Assembly (NCBI RefSeq): GCF_900177645.1
Contig: NZ_FXAO01000004.1
Span: 405,453 to 469,452, forward strand
Source of the DNA: Arenibacter troitsensis
GTDB taxonomy: Bacteria > Bacteroidota > Bacteroidia > Flavobacteriales > Flavobacteriaceae
Direction: 5' to 3'
DNA: 64,000 nucleotides
The position numbers and the translations under genes are program-made. Every line of letters begins with the position of its first letter. The first letter of the stretch is position 1. The notes beneath the pieces are model-generated. The model was not told the DNA's origin, did not search any database, and saw nothing but the letters and a program-made list of their open reading frames with translations. Below, in pieces: positions 27,043 through 36,350 of the stretch.

Positions 27043-28821
27043 GTGAATATTAAAAGATACATATCGTTATTCTCAATATTGTTCCTCGGCATACTCTCGT
27101 ATGCCCAGAACGATGAGCCCGTCACCTTCGAGATGAATCTCAGCAAGGAGGTATTGGGCATTAACGAACGTCTTAGGGTAGACTTTACCATGAACAGGGA
27201 TGGAGATAATTTTGTTCCTCCTGATTTTGAAGGTTTTAGGGTACTTATGGGTCCATCGCAATCCATTAGTTCCTCATGGGTGAACGGGGTAAGGAGCTTT
27301 TCCAAAACCTATACCTATACGCTGGCACCTACGGCAAGGGGCAAATTCACTATTAAACAGGCCACCATTGTTATCAAGGGAGAGACCTATAAATCACTCC
27401 CCAAAGAAGTGGAGGTTACCGCTGCGGTTGAAAGACCGGACGGCGAAAAAACAGTAGACGATGTTGCGGATGAAAGTTTACACCTGGTTGCCGAAATATC
27501 CAAAACCAGCCCATATTTAAATGAGGCCGTTACGGTAGTTTATAAGCTTTATGCAAGTCCATCTATAGACGTAACCAATTTTAGGGCGCTGGACAACCCC
27601 AAGTACAACAATTTCTGGAGCCAGGATATTCCGGTCACCAAATACGATGTACAGAATACCACCTATGATGGCAAGGCATATAGGTCAGTAATCTTAAAGC
27701 GGGTAGTTTTATACCCTCAGAAAACAGGAGAATTGGAAATTGAACCACTTTCCCTGGATGTAAGTCTACAGGTTCCCACCAACAAACGCGATTTTTTTGG
27801 GGGTAGAATATTTGCACAGACCAACAAGACGGTATCCGCCGGAAATAGGAAAATTAATGTAAAACCTTTGCCCACAGAAGGTAAACCGGCAGATTTTAGT
27901 GGTGCGGTAGGAGAATTCCAATTTTCGGTGACCAGCAGTAAAACACATCTTAACGCATCCGAATCCCTGCAGGCCAAAGTGGCCATAAATGGCAAGGGAA
28001 ATTTAAAACTTTTCGAAATTCCAAGTTTAAACCTACCAAGTTCCTTGGAAGTATATGATCCGGAGTTCAATGAAAGTGTCCGTACCACCCTATCCGGTAT
28101 GGAAGGAAATGTTAGTAATAGTTATACGGTAGTGCCTACATTTAAAGGCAAGTATCCCATTCCCAGTATAACTTTTAGTTTCTTCAACCCTAAGACTGAA
28201 AAATATCAAACCTTGAGTTCCGGGGAAATTATGATCAATGTACTGGAAGGCCCAACAAGTGGAGCCGCAAATAACACTGGTCCTATTTCCAATAATAAAC
28301 AAAGGGTTGTGGCTACGGGAGATCAATTTGTATTCAATAAAATAAAACCAAATCTCACAGCCATTAGTAATAAATATTTTTTTGGATCCAAAAGCTTCTT
28401 TCTGTGGTGGTTACTACCGGTTTTATTAATCCCATTGGCCATCCTCTTTGGTAAAAAAAGAGAGGCTATTGCCAGTGACGTGGAAGGAAACAAAATTAAA
28501 CGAGCCAACAGACTGGCCAAGAAATACCTATCCGCGGCCAAAAAAGGACTGGGATCCAAAGAATCGTTTTACGTGGCTTTGGAAAAGGCATTGCACAATT
28601 ATTTAAAGGCCAAACTTAAAATAGAGACATCAGAATTCAGCAAGGATAAAATAGCCTCCTTATTAAGTGAAAAAAATGTAGACGAAACTACGAAGGAAGG
28701 TTTTGTAGGGTTACTTAAGAACTGCGAAATGGCTAGATATAGTCCTTTCTCAGATGTTCAGATGCAACAGGATTACAACAAAGCCAGTGAGGTTATTTCA
28801 CAACTGGACAAACAAATTTAA
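27043..28821 (+). CDS. batD: BatD, periplasmic oxygen-tolerance protein
   Basis: The 592-residue BatD (PF13584) starts at a GTG at 27043, five bases after the BatC stop; that start yields a clean signal peptide ending in SYAQ. The large beta-rich periplasmic part (to about 440) includes the conserved opening VTFEMNLSKEVLGINERLRVDFTMNRDGDNFVPPDFEGFRV. A membrane segment follows (FFLWWLLPVLLIPLAILFG) and then a cytoplasmic helical tail. It is thought to support envelope integrity with the other Bat proteins. Confidence 0.92.
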   Translation: MNIKRYISLFSILFLGILSYAQNDEPVTFEMNLSKEVLGINERLRVDFTMNRDGDNFVPPDFEGFRVLMGPSQSISSSWVNGVRSFSKTYTYTLAPTARGKFTIKQATIVIKGETYKSLPKEVEVTAAVERPDGEKTVDDVADESLHLVAEISKTSPYLNEAVTVVYKLYASPSIDVTNFRALDNPKYNNFWSQDIPVTKYDVQNTTYDGKAYRSVILKRVVLYPQKTGELEIEPLSLDVSLQVPTNKRDFFGGRIFAQTNKTVSAGNRKINVKPLPTEGKPADFSGAVGEFQFSVTSSKTHLNASESLQAKVAINGKGNLKLFEIPSLNLPSSLEVYDPEFNESVRTTLSGMEGNVSNSYTVVPTFKGKYPIPSITFSFFNPKTEKYQTLSSGEIMINVLEGPTSGAANNTGPISNNKQRVVATGDQFVFNKIKPNLTAISNKYFFGSKSFFLWWLLPVLLIPLAILFGKKREAIASDVEGNKIKRANRLAKKYLSAAKKGLGSKESFYVALEKALHNYLKAKLKIETSEFSKDKIASLLSEKNVDETTKEGFVGLLKNCEMARYSPFSDVQMQQDYNKASEVISQLDKQI

Positions 28822-28824
28822 ACA

Positions 28825-29583
28825 ATGGTACGTGTATTGACTATTTTAGCGTTTTTGGTATGTACCTTGGGATTTTCCCAAAATGAACAGCTATTTGAGG
28901 AAGCTACGGCCTTGTACAACCAAGGAGAGTATACTAAAGCGGCGGACAATTATTTAAAGATCTTGGCAAATGGGGAGCATTCCGCAGAACTTTATTTCAA
29001 TTTGGGGAACACCTATTATAAACTAGACAAAATTGCCCCCAGTATCTATTACTACGAGAAGGCCTTATTGTTAAAACCAAATGATCAGGACATTAGGAAC
29101 AACTTGTCATATGCCCAAAATATGACTTTGGATGCCATTGAGCCCCTGCCCCAGACCTCTATTTCCAAAATGTACAACAGACTCACCAACTACCTTTCAT
29201 TTGATCAATGGGCCTATTTGGCCATTGGCTTTATGATGCTTTTTGTATGCTGTTATATCGCCTTCTATTATTTCAAATTTTCTACCCAAAAACGAATAGC
29301 CTTCATAAGCAGCCTTATTTTTCTGCTCTTTACCTTATTATCGGTGGTACTGGCCTATTTACAATTTTCTAAATTTGAATCGGAACAACCTGCCATTGTT
29401 TTTACGGAAGAAGTTGGCATTAAATCCGAACCAAACAATAGGAGTCAGACTATTTTTACTTTGCACGCCGGGACCAAAATCAATGTACTTGAACAATTAA
29501 ATGACTGGAAAAAAATTGAAATCGCCGATGGCACCACGGGATGGATTCCGTCAGATGACATAAAAGTACTTAAGGATTTTTAA
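28825..29583 (+). CDS. batE: BatE, TPR and SH3-domain membrane protein
   Basis: The 252-residue protein has a signal peptide (ending GFSQ), TPR repeats (LFEEATALYNQGEYTKAADNYLKIL, AELYFNLGNTYYKLDKIAPSIYYYEKALLL), two membrane segments (about 133-150 and 158-178) and a C-terminal bacterial SH3-type domain (VGIKSEPNNRSQTIFTLHAGTKINVLEQLNDWKKIEIADGTTGWIP). It closes the Bat operon, three bases after BatD. Confidence 0.9.
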   Translation: MVRVLTILAFLVCTLGFSQNEQLFEEATALYNQGEYTKAADNYLKILANGEHSAELYFNLGNTYYKLDKIAPSIYYYEKALLLKPNDQDIRNNLSYAQNMTLDAIEPLPQTSISKMYNRLTNYLSFDQWAYLAIGFMMLFVCCYIAFYYFKFSTQKRIAFISSLIFLLFTLLSVVLAYLQFSKFESEQPAIVFTEEVGIKSEPNNRSQTIFTLHAGTKINVLEQLNDWKKIEIADGTTGWIPSDDIKVLKDF

Positions 29584-29616
29584 TATTTCTTTAACGTCTA
29601 ATCAAACCGTTGGTGT

Positions 29617-29624
29617 TATATTTG
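29617..29624 (+). promoter_or_regulatory. -7 promoter element for the 98-residue secreted protein
   Basis: TATATTTG matches TAnnTTTG and lies 17 bases before the ATG at 29642, so the small gene is probably transcribed apart from the Bat operon. Confidence 0.4.
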
Positions 29625-29641
29625 TCATAATTAATAAAACT

Positions 29642-29938
29642 ATGAAAGTTTTCGCTCGTGTACTTTTGCTTTCACTTTGGCTATTTGCCATAGTAGCTCC
29701 GAGCGCAATTACTTTGCTAGATATTGACGATCCCGTTATTGTAACCAACCTTAACGAAGAAGAACAGCAAGAAACCGGTAAGAAATCTCCCTTACAGGAA
29801 AAGTTCGTAAACGATGGTTTTACAGATTTTTCTTTAATTGCCCTGTCCCAAAAATCGATTTTGGGTGTTTACCACCCCATGGGACATATTAACTTCACCC
29901 AAAAAATTCTTCTGCCACCACCTGAACATATTAGTTAA
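29642..29938 (+). CDS. small secreted hypothetical protein
   Basis: The 98-residue product has a signal peptide (MKVFARVLLLSLWLFAIVAPSAITLL) and an acidic middle (NLNEEEQQETGKKSPLQEKF) with no Cys. The tail is HPMGHINFTQKILLPPPEHIS. I do not recognise a family. It sits between the Bat operon and the SulP gene and has its own likely promoter and terminator, so it is probably a real monocistronic gene. Confidence 0.65.
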   Translation: MKVFARVLLLSLWLFAIVAPSAITLLDIDDPVIVTNLNEEEQQETGKKSPLQEKFVNDGFTDFSLIALSQKSILGVYHPMGHINFTQKILLPPPEHIS

Positions 29939-29980
29939 TCCCATCAGTTAAGTAAAACTTTTTCGATTAATTAAAAACTT

Positions 29981-30016
29981 GTCCTTGAATCCCATTAAGG
30001 ACTAAATTATTTTTTT
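29981..30016 (+). terminator. hairpin with T run upstream of the first SulP gene
   Basis: GTCCTT (29981-29986) and AAGGAC (29997-30002) form a six-base stem, followed by a T-rich run. It fits a terminator for the small upstream gene, and it lies only a few bases before the SulP start codon. Confidence 0.4.
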
Positions 30017-30021
30017 TATAT

Positions 30022-31614
30022 ATGTTCAAAAATATTAAAAACGACCTTCCCGCAAGTGTCGTAGTATTCTTCGTTGCGCTACCCCTTTGTTTGGGTATTG
30101 CCCTGGCCAGTGGTGCCCCCTTGTTTTCAGGTCTAATTGCCGGTATTATCGGTGGTATTGTTGTTGGAGGGCTAAGTGGCTCCAAAATTGGTGTTAGTGG
30201 ACCGGCAGCTGGTCTGGCCGCTATTGTGTTAACCGCTATTGGCGCACTGGGAGGTTTTGAAAACTTCCTGGTTGCCGTTGTATTAGGTGGAATTATTCAG
30301 TTGATTTTTGGCTTTCTAAAAGCTGGTATTATTGGGTACTATTTCCCTTCGTCCGTAATAAAAGGAATGCTGACAGGTATAGGTATCATTATCATCCTTA
30401 AACAAATTCCACATTTTTTTGGTTATGACCCAGACCCCGAAGGTGATTGGGCCTTTTTTCAGGTAGATGGGGAGAATACCTTTTCGGAAATCCTAAATAC
30501 CGTAAACAATATTAGCCCCGGAGCAACACTGGTGGCCGTAATGGGCCTATCCATACTATTGTTGTGGGATAAAGTACTTTCCAAAAAAGGAAAAATCTTT
30601 CAACTTATCCAAGGGCCATTGGTAGCCGTGGCAGTTGGTATCATATTCTTTGTGTTGACACAGAACAGTTCATACTTATCCATTTCATCGGATCACTTGG
30701 TAAGCGTACCCATTCCCGAAGACACGGCATCATTTTTTGGGCAGTTCAGTTTGCCTAATTTTGCTGCCATCACCAACCCGGATGTATGGGTTACCGCCTT
30801 TACCATTGCTTTGGTAGCTAGTTTGGAGACCCTATTATGTGTTGAGGCCACCGATAAGTTAGACCCTGAAAAAAACGTAACGCCTACCAACCGCGAGCTA
30901 CTTGCGCAAGGTACCGGTAATATTATATCCGGTCTAATCGGAGGACTGCCCATAACCCAAGTAATCGTTAGAAGTTCTGCCAACATTCAATCTGGTGGAA
31001 AATCAAAACTATCGACCATTTTTCATGGTTTCCTGTTACTTGTTTCCGTTATTCTAATTCCTAAGTTATTGAATATGATCCCCCTTTCGGTTTTGGCGGC
31101 AATACTCTTTATAGTAGGCTATAAATTGGCCAAACCGGCCCTTTTTGTCCAAATGTACAAATTGGGATGGAAGCAGTTCGTACCCTTTGCCGTTACCGTA
31201 TTTGGTATCATATTTACAGATTTGCTTGTTGGTATTTGCCTAGGTCTTGTTGTAGGGGTGTTTATTATCCTACTAAAAAGCTACCAGAATTCCCATTTCC
31301 TTCATATGGAAGATGTAAGCAACGGTAAGCACAAGATAAAAATGACACTTGCAGAAGAAGTTACCTTCTTTAATAAAGGTGCCATCCTAAAAGAATTGGA
31401 CAGCTTACCCAGGGACACCTATTTGGAAATAAATCTGCTTAAGACTAGGTATCTAGATCCTGATATCATTGAAATTTTGGACAACTTTTCCGTAAAGGCA
31501 AAAGAGCGCAATATAGATATTCAACTACTTTCTAAGCGCGGGGTAATTGAAAATCCGTCAAGTTTTACAGAATTCTTTAGAACTAGACCAAAATCCAAAT
31601 TAAGTTTAAGCTAA
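30022..31614 (+). CDS. SulP/SLC26 family anion permease (bicarbonate or sulfate type)
   Basis: The 530-residue permease has about 10-12 membrane segments, starting at PASVVVFFVALPLCLGIALASGAP, with the family's GVSGPAAG motif near residue 60 and the SulP core motif GGLPITQVIVRSSANIQSGGKS. The C terminus (about 430-530) is a weak STAS-like regulatory domain. SulP members import sulfate or, like BicA, bicarbonate with sodium. The carbonic anhydrase two genes downstream favours bicarbonate. The stop codon overlaps the next start by one base (TAATG), so translation is coupled. Confidence 0.9.
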   Translation: MFKNIKNDLPASVVVFFVALPLCLGIALASGAPLFSGLIAGIIGGIVVGGLSGSKIGVSGPAAGLAAIVLTAIGALGGFENFLVAVVLGGIIQLIFGFLKAGIIGYYFPSSVIKGMLTGIGIIIILKQIPHFFGYDPDPEGDWAFFQVDGENTFSEILNTVNNISPGATLVAVMGLSILLLWDKVLSKKGKIFQLIQGPLVAVAVGIIFFVLTQNSSYLSISSDHLVSVPIPEDTASFFGQFSLPNFAAITNPDVWVTAFTIALVASLETLLCVEATDKLDPEKNVTPTNRELLAQGTGNIISGLIGGLPITQVIVRSSANIQSGGKSKLSTIFHGFLLLVSVILIPKLLNMIPLSVLAAILFIVGYKLAKPALFVQMYKLGWKQFVPFAVTVFGIIFTDLLVGICLGLVVGVFIILLKSYQNSHFLHMEDVSNGKHKIKMTLAEEVTFFNKGAILKELDSLPRDTYLEINLLKTRYLDPDIIEILDNFSVKAKERNIDIQLLSKRGVIENPSSFTEFFRTRPKSKLSLS

Positions 31615-32465
31615 TGGAAATGACAAGAAATAAACACAAAATAGCTTTATTCACTAATTTACAGGGAGATATTTCCAGCCTGCTAAAAAGTGCTGTTAGT
31701 TTGGCCCAAATCATCAATGGTGAAATAGAAGTCTTAAATGTAACGAAGCCAACGGCAGTTATTGGGAAAGAAAACCAATTGTCGGCCATGCGTACATTAA
31801 ACCGTGAATATATTCAGACGGAAAAAAGAATGAAGAATATATTGTCGCCCATAATTGATAATTACGGGGTAGCTATTCATTATTCCAGTACCTTTGGTAA
31901 TATTAGAAATGAGATTGATAGATATCTACACGAAAACGACCCGGACATTATAGTCTTGGGAAGACATAAGAGCAAACATTTTAATACTGCCGAAAATAGA
32001 GTAATCAACTTTGTTCTAAGTGTTTTTAAGGGCCCTGTCCTGATCGTTCCACATGACAAAGGCCTTGAACCAGGCAGAAAGATCGGGATTGGCTCCCTTA
32101 ATTGTTCCGAAGGAATATTTGGCTCATCCTTTACCGAAGAGCTATTTCAACATTCAAACAGTCCTCTAAAGTCTTTTAACATTGGTGAATCTTCAAATTT
32201 CATACCAAAAACAGCCGGTTCAGAAGGACGCAAGACCATCAACTTTGTTTTTGACCTCAATGAAAATACGGTGAATAATCTTCCCGTCTATTTATCCATA
32301 AGCAACATAGATCTGTTGCTTTTGGATGGAGGAAATAAGGAAAAAGAAGATCTTTCCAGACTATTGAATATATATGATAAGGTAAGGAAATCGGATATTA
32401 ATATTATGATTACCGGGGAAAAACAAACCCATTATAATTTTAACACAACACTAAAAATTGCTTAA
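31614..32465 (+). CDS. UspA-like universal stress protein
   Basis: The 283-residue protein looks like two tandem Usp-like halves. The first has a Rossmann-like start (KIALFTNLQGDISSLLKSAVSLAQIINGEIEVLNV) and a signature-like stretch DPDIIVLGRHKSKHFNTAENRVINFVLSVFKGPVLIVPHDK. The second half (from about 145) is divergent. Usp proteins linked to permeases often regulate them. It overlaps the SulP stop by one base and precedes the carbonic anhydrase by 15 bases, so all three are one operon. Confidence 0.75.
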   Translation: MEMTRNKHKIALFTNLQGDISSLLKSAVSLAQIINGEIEVLNVTKPTAVIGKENQLSAMRTLNREYIQTEKRMKNILSPIIDNYGVAIHYSSTFGNIRNEIDRYLHENDPDIIVLGRHKSKHFNTAENRVINFVLSVFKGPVLIVPHDKGLEPGRKIGIGSLNCSEGIFGSSFTEELFQHSNSPLKSFNIGESSNFIPKTAGSEGRKTINFVFDLNENTVNNLPVYLSISNIDLLLLDGGNKEKEDLSRLLNIYDKVRKSDINIMITGEKQTHYNFNTTLKIA

Positions 32466-32480
32466 TAAAAACAAATAAAT

Positions 32481-33110
32481 ATGAAAGCGCATACAAGAGA
32501 AACCCAAGCCACAATGACCCCCGAAAAGGCATTGCAATACTTGAAGGAAGGCAACCAAAGATTTCAAAACAATCTAAAGGCCAATAGAAACCTACTTGAA
32601 CAGGTGAACGATACCAGTGAAGGTCAATTTCCTTTTGCAACCATTTTGAGTTGTATCGACTCCAGAGTTTCCGCAGAATTGGTCTTTGACCAAGGATTAG
32701 GTGATATTTTCAGCATTAGAATAGCTGGCAACTTTGTTAATGAAGATATTTTGGGCAGTATGGAGTTTGCTTGCAAACTTGCAGGCACTAAACTACTCGT
32801 TGTTCTGGGCCACACCAGTTGTGGTGCTGTAAAGGGAGCTTGTGATCATGCAAGATTAGGTAATCTTACTGCCCTGATCAACAAGATAGAACCAGCAGTG
32901 GAGGCCGTTAAAGAACCCGCTGATGAGAGTTTAAGGAACTCCAAAAACCTAGAATTCGTAGATAAAGTTGCAGAAAAGAACGTACATTTAACTATAGGCA
33001 ACATTCGCAAGGATAGCCCTGTGTTAACCGAAATGGAAACAAAGGGGGAAATTAAAGTTGTTGGCGCCATGTACGACGTTTCCAATGGCGAAGTTATTTT
33101 CTACGATTAA
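32481..33110 (+). CDS. can: beta-class carbonic anhydrase
   Basis: The 209-residue enzyme interconverts carbon dioxide and bicarbonate. Zinc ligands are Cys58 and Asp60 (with Arg62) in SCIDSR and His111 and Cys114 in GHTSCGAV. The N-terminal helix (PEKALQYLKEGNQRF) is the usual beta-CA start. It lies between two SulP permeases and probably supplies or consumes the bicarbonate they move, supporting anaplerotic carboxylation or pH control. Confidence 0.95.
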   Translation: MKAHTRETQATMTPEKALQYLKEGNQRFQNNLKANRNLLEQVNDTSEGQFPFATILSCIDSRVSAELVFDQGLGDIFSIRIAGNFVNEDILGSMEFACKLAGTKLLVVLGHTSCGAVKGACDHARLGNLTALINKIEPAVEAVKEPADESLRNSKNLEFVDKVAEKNVHLTIGNIRKDSPVLTEMETKGEIKVVGAMYDVSNGEVIFYD

Positions 33111-33124
33111 TACCCTAATGACCC

Positions 33125-33180
33125 AGAAGGTCAGTATAGCTATACTGGCCTTCTTATTATTGAAACCAAAGGTTGGTTTC
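33125..33180 (+). terminator. two tandem hairpins between carbonic anhydrase and second SulP gene
   Basis: AGAAGGTCAGTATAG pairs with CTATACTGGCCTTCT (33125-33154, one T-G pair) followed by TTATTATT. A second stem, GAAACCAA-AGG-TTGGTTTC, follows at 33162-33180. The first looks like a terminator for the three-gene operon. Confidence 0.75.
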
Positions 33181-33229
33181 AATCTTTAGTACTAATTGCT
33201 TAAACTAACCCAGCATTAAATTCAATATT

Positions 33230-35110
33230 ATGAAAAATTTTTTTTCAAATTTTAGAGGAGACCTATTTGGCGGAATAACAGCAGGTATTGTTGCTCTCCC
33301 ACTGGCTTTAGCCTTTGGAGTAAGTTCCGGGCTTGGACCCAGCGCCGGACTGTATGGAGCTATTTTCATCAGTTTTTTCGCTGCGCTTTTTGGAGGCACC
33401 AACACTCAAATTTCCGGCCCAACGGCTCCAATGACAGCCGTAAGTATGGTGGTTATTGCAGGGTTAGTGGCTGTTAATGACGGAAGCATAGAAAAGGCGC
33501 TTCCAGCCATTCTTATCATATTTCTATTGGCCGGCCTTATGCAAATAGGCTTGGGTCTTATAGGTATAGGTAAGTACATTAGATATATTCCTTATCCCGT
33601 GGTTTCCGGTTTTATGACCGCCATTGGTGTCATTATTTTGGTGACCCAAATTCTACCATCCGTAGGGTATTATCCTAAGGAAGATGATGAGTATGTATCG
33701 CAATTTAAACCAATGGCAGAGGAAATCATCTTAGAAAATATTCTTAAAGAAGAAGCTGGCGAGGGTATTCTGGTTTTGGAAGATTTTGAAGAAACTATAG
33801 AACGTTCAAAATCCATTACCCAAGAGGATATGGACAAAGAGGCAAGAACCCTAGCCAAGAGTGAGGCTTCAGGGGTTTTGGGTACCTTAAAAGTCCTACC
33901 TAGGGCCATGCAAAACATTAATTGGATGGAACTTATCCTAGCCTTATCTACCATCGCCATTATTTATGGCTTCAAAAAAATTACGACTACCATACCTAGC
34001 GCCTTGGTAGCCTTGATCGTTGTTTCAGGAGTGGCCTACGGTTTTGGACTCAACTATCGCCCTATCGAAGAAATACCCAGTGGCTTCCCCGTTCCCAACC
34101 TCGAAATATTTACCGGATTTAAACTTAGCTCCATAACCCCCTATTTCTTTACGGCATTGACCTTGGCATTATTGGGAGCCATAGATTCACTTTTAACCTC
34201 CGTTGTGGCCGATAACATGACCAAAACGAAACATCAGCCCAATAAGGAACTTGTAGGTCAGGGAATAGGAAACAGTATAGCCGCTATTTTTGGGGGAATC
34301 CCTGGAGCCGGTGCCACCATTCGTACCGTAGTGAACATAAACGCAGGGGGCAAAACCAAACTGTCCGGTATGGTCGCAGGTATTTTGCTTCTTATCATTC
34401 TTTTGGCTTTGGGCCCAGTGGCATCGCAAATACCTGCAGCAGTACTTGCTGGGATATTGGTTACGGTAGGTATAGGTGTTATGGATTATAAAGGATTAAA
34501 AGCCATCCCAAGTTTACCGAAAGACATAAGCCTTGGACCAATTAAATTGAGTTCTGAGGTTATCATCATGCTCGTGGTACTTGTACTTTCATCCGTATGG
34601 AATTTGGTCTATGCCGTGGGTGTGGGTCTTGTAATTGCCTCCTTAATGTTCATGAAAAAAATGGGAGATCTTACGGCAGAAAGATCGGATGTAAAAACCT
34701 TGGAACATGAAAAAGGATGGGCAGATGAGGCCAATTTCCCGAAACATTTAAAGGAAAAAGTATTTATAAAGCACATTAAAGGCCCCCTGTTCTTTGGTTC
34801 CACCAGTGAATTTCAAGCCTTGGCAAACCAAATTCCAAGAACTGCATCCACGGTAATAATTCGCATGGACAGAATGCAGTATATGGACCAATCCGGCCTT
34901 TACACTTTGGAAGATGTACTTATAGATTTACTTAATTCCAACATTGAAGTTTTGTTGGTAGATGTGCTGGATCAACCACGTTACATGATGGAAAGGGTAG
35001 ATCTAATACCAGATCTAATACCAAAAGAACGTATTTTTAACACTTTTGATGAGTGCATTTCTTACTTAAACAAAAAGACAGTAGAACAAAAGGCCGAAGC
35101 TTCAGCCTAG
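33230..35110 (+). CDS. SulP/SLC26 permease with STAS domain and an acidic insert
   Basis: The 626-residue permease starts FFSNFRGDLFGGITAGIVALPLALAFGVSSGLGPSAGLYGA, a classic SulP N terminus, with SGPTAPM and GGIPGAGATIRTVVNINAGGKTKLS later on. The C terminus is a full STAS domain (about 525-610, RMDRMQYMDQSGLYTLEDVL). Unusually, between two membrane regions (about 150-235) there is a highly charged insert rich in E, D and K. It could carry sulfate or bicarbonate; its position next to carbonic anhydrase favours bicarbonate. It has its own transcript after the hairpins. Confidence 0.9.
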   Translation: MKNFFSNFRGDLFGGITAGIVALPLALAFGVSSGLGPSAGLYGAIFISFFAALFGGTNTQISGPTAPMTAVSMVVIAGLVAVNDGSIEKALPAILIIFLLAGLMQIGLGLIGIGKYIRYIPYPVVSGFMTAIGVIILVTQILPSVGYYPKEDDEYVSQFKPMAEEIILENILKEEAGEGILVLEDFEETIERSKSITQEDMDKEARTLAKSEASGVLGTLKVLPRAMQNINWMELILALSTIAIIYGFKKITTTIPSALVALIVVSGVAYGFGLNYRPIEEIPSGFPVPNLEIFTGFKLSSITPYFFTALTLALLGAIDSLLTSVVADNMTKTKHQPNKELVGQGIGNSIAAIFGGIPGAGATIRTVVNINAGGKTKLSGMVAGILLLIILLALGPVASQIPAAVLAGILVTVGIGVMDYKGLKAIPSLPKDISLGPIKLSSEVIIMLVVLVLSSVWNLVYAVGVGLVIASLMFMKKMGDLTAERSDVKTLEHEKGWADEANFPKHLKEKVFIKHIKGPLFFGSTSEFQALANQIPRTASTVIIRMDRMQYMDQSGLYTLEDVLIDLLNSNIEVLLVDVLDQPRYMMERVDLIPDLIPKERIFNTFDECISYLNKKTVEQKAEASA

Positions 35111-35162
35111 GTTACAAGCCAATTTATGATAAAATATGTAGTCGGTAATGCCGTAAATATCT

Positions 35163-35170
35163 TAAATTTG
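35163..35170 (+). promoter_or_regulatory. -7 promoter element for pheS, inside an inverted repeat
   Basis: TAAATTTG matches TAnnTTTG and lies directly against the right arm of the repeat AATGCCG (35147-35153)/CGGCATT (35171-35177). The start codon at 35189 is only about 10 bases from the likely transcription start. Confidence 0.5.
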
Positions 35171-35188
35171 CGGCATTAGCCGAACAAC

Positions 35189-36208
35189 ATGATCGATAGC
35201 ATAAAAAAGCATATTACCGAGGTAGAAAATTTTTCATCTACCGATATTGAGGCCATAGAGGCATTTCGCATAAAGTACCTGGGAAAAAAAGGATTGTTCA
35301 ATCAATTTTTTTCCGAATTTAAAAACGTTCCCAATGAGCAAAAAAAAGAATTTGGGAAAACCGTCAATTTACTAAAGACCGTCGCTACCGAAAAAGTAAA
35401 TACTTTAAAGGAAGCCCTCGAAAATAAGAAAGAGGAAAAAGGTATCTATGGTGATTTAACAAGACCTGGGGAGCCCTTGGGCCTTGGAACCCGCCATCCT
35501 ATTTCGATAGTCAAAAATCAGATTATTGACATCTTTTCCCGCATAGGGTTCAATGTCTCGGAAGGACCGGAAATAGAGGACGACTGGCATAATTTCACTG
35601 CTCTAAACCTTCCGGAATATCATCCCGCAAGAGATATGCAGGATACGTTTTTTATACAGACCGATCCGGACATTTTATTGCGTACCCATACCTCATCGGT
35701 ACAAGTGCACTATATGGAAAACAACAAACCGCCCATAAGGACCATTTCGCCTGGTAGGGTGTATCGGAACGAAGCAATATCCGCCCGCTCCCATTGCTTT
35801 TTTCATCAGGTAGAAGGACTCTATATAGACAAGGATGTTTCCTTTGCCGATTTAAAACAAACATTGCAATTTTTCACCACCGAATTATTCGGAAAATCCA
35901 AAATAAGGCTTAGGCCATCCTACTTCCCATTTACCGAACCTAGTGCCGAAGTAGATGTTTATTGGGGACTGGAAACCGAAACCGATTATAAAATGACCAA
36001 GGGTACCGGGTGGCTGGAAATCATGGGCTGTGGAATGGTAGACCCCAATGTGCTTACCAATTGTGGCATCGATGCCAACGAATACTCCGGATTTGCTTTT
36101 GGTATGGGTATCGATAGAATTGCCTTACTGCTACATCAAATTTCAGATATTAGACTTTTGAGCGAAAATGATGTTCGCTTTTTAGAACAGTTTAAGAGTG
36201 CTTTTTAA
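35189..36208 (+). CDS. pheS: phenylalanine--tRNA ligase alpha subunit
   Basis: The 339-residue alpha subunit charges tRNA-Phe with PheT. It has the N-terminal coiled-coil tRNA-binding arm (to about 85), class II motif 2 (PGRVYRNEAISARSHCFFHQVEGLYI) and motif 3 (SGFAFGMGIDRIALLLHQI), plus the aminoacylation region with ADLKQTLQFF and RLRPSYFPFTEPSAEVDVY. pheT is not downstream; separation of pheS and pheT is common in Bacteroidota. Confidence 0.97.
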   Translation: MIDSIKKHITEVENFSSTDIEAIEAFRIKYLGKKGLFNQFFSEFKNVPNEQKKEFGKTVNLLKTVATEKVNTLKEALENKKEEKGIYGDLTRPGEPLGLGTRHPISIVKNQIIDIFSRIGFNVSEGPEIEDDWHNFTALNLPEYHPARDMQDTFFIQTDPDILLRTHTSSVQVHYMENNKPPIRTISPGRVYRNEAISARSHCFFHQVEGLYIDKDVSFADLKQTLQFFTTELFGKSKIRLRPSYFPFTEPSAEVDVYWGLETETDYKMTKGTGWLEIMGCGMVDPNVLTNCGIDANEYSGFAFGMGIDRIALLLHQISDIRLLSENDVRFLEQFKSAF

Positions 36209-36350
36209 TTTTAATTCCGGCATTTCGGCAAATGTGACAATCATATTTAGAGCACCTTTTTTGGAAAGGGTGCCTATCTATAAAATATAGTATTAACAAA
36301 ATTTCCTCGACAACCTTAGTTGGGGGAATTCTGAATTATTTCCTGTACAA

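Noticed and set aside
36251-36272. Weak hairpin GCACC/GGTGC between pheS and the next gene
   Set aside because: The stem is short and irregular, so readthrough to the downstream gene is the simpler reading.
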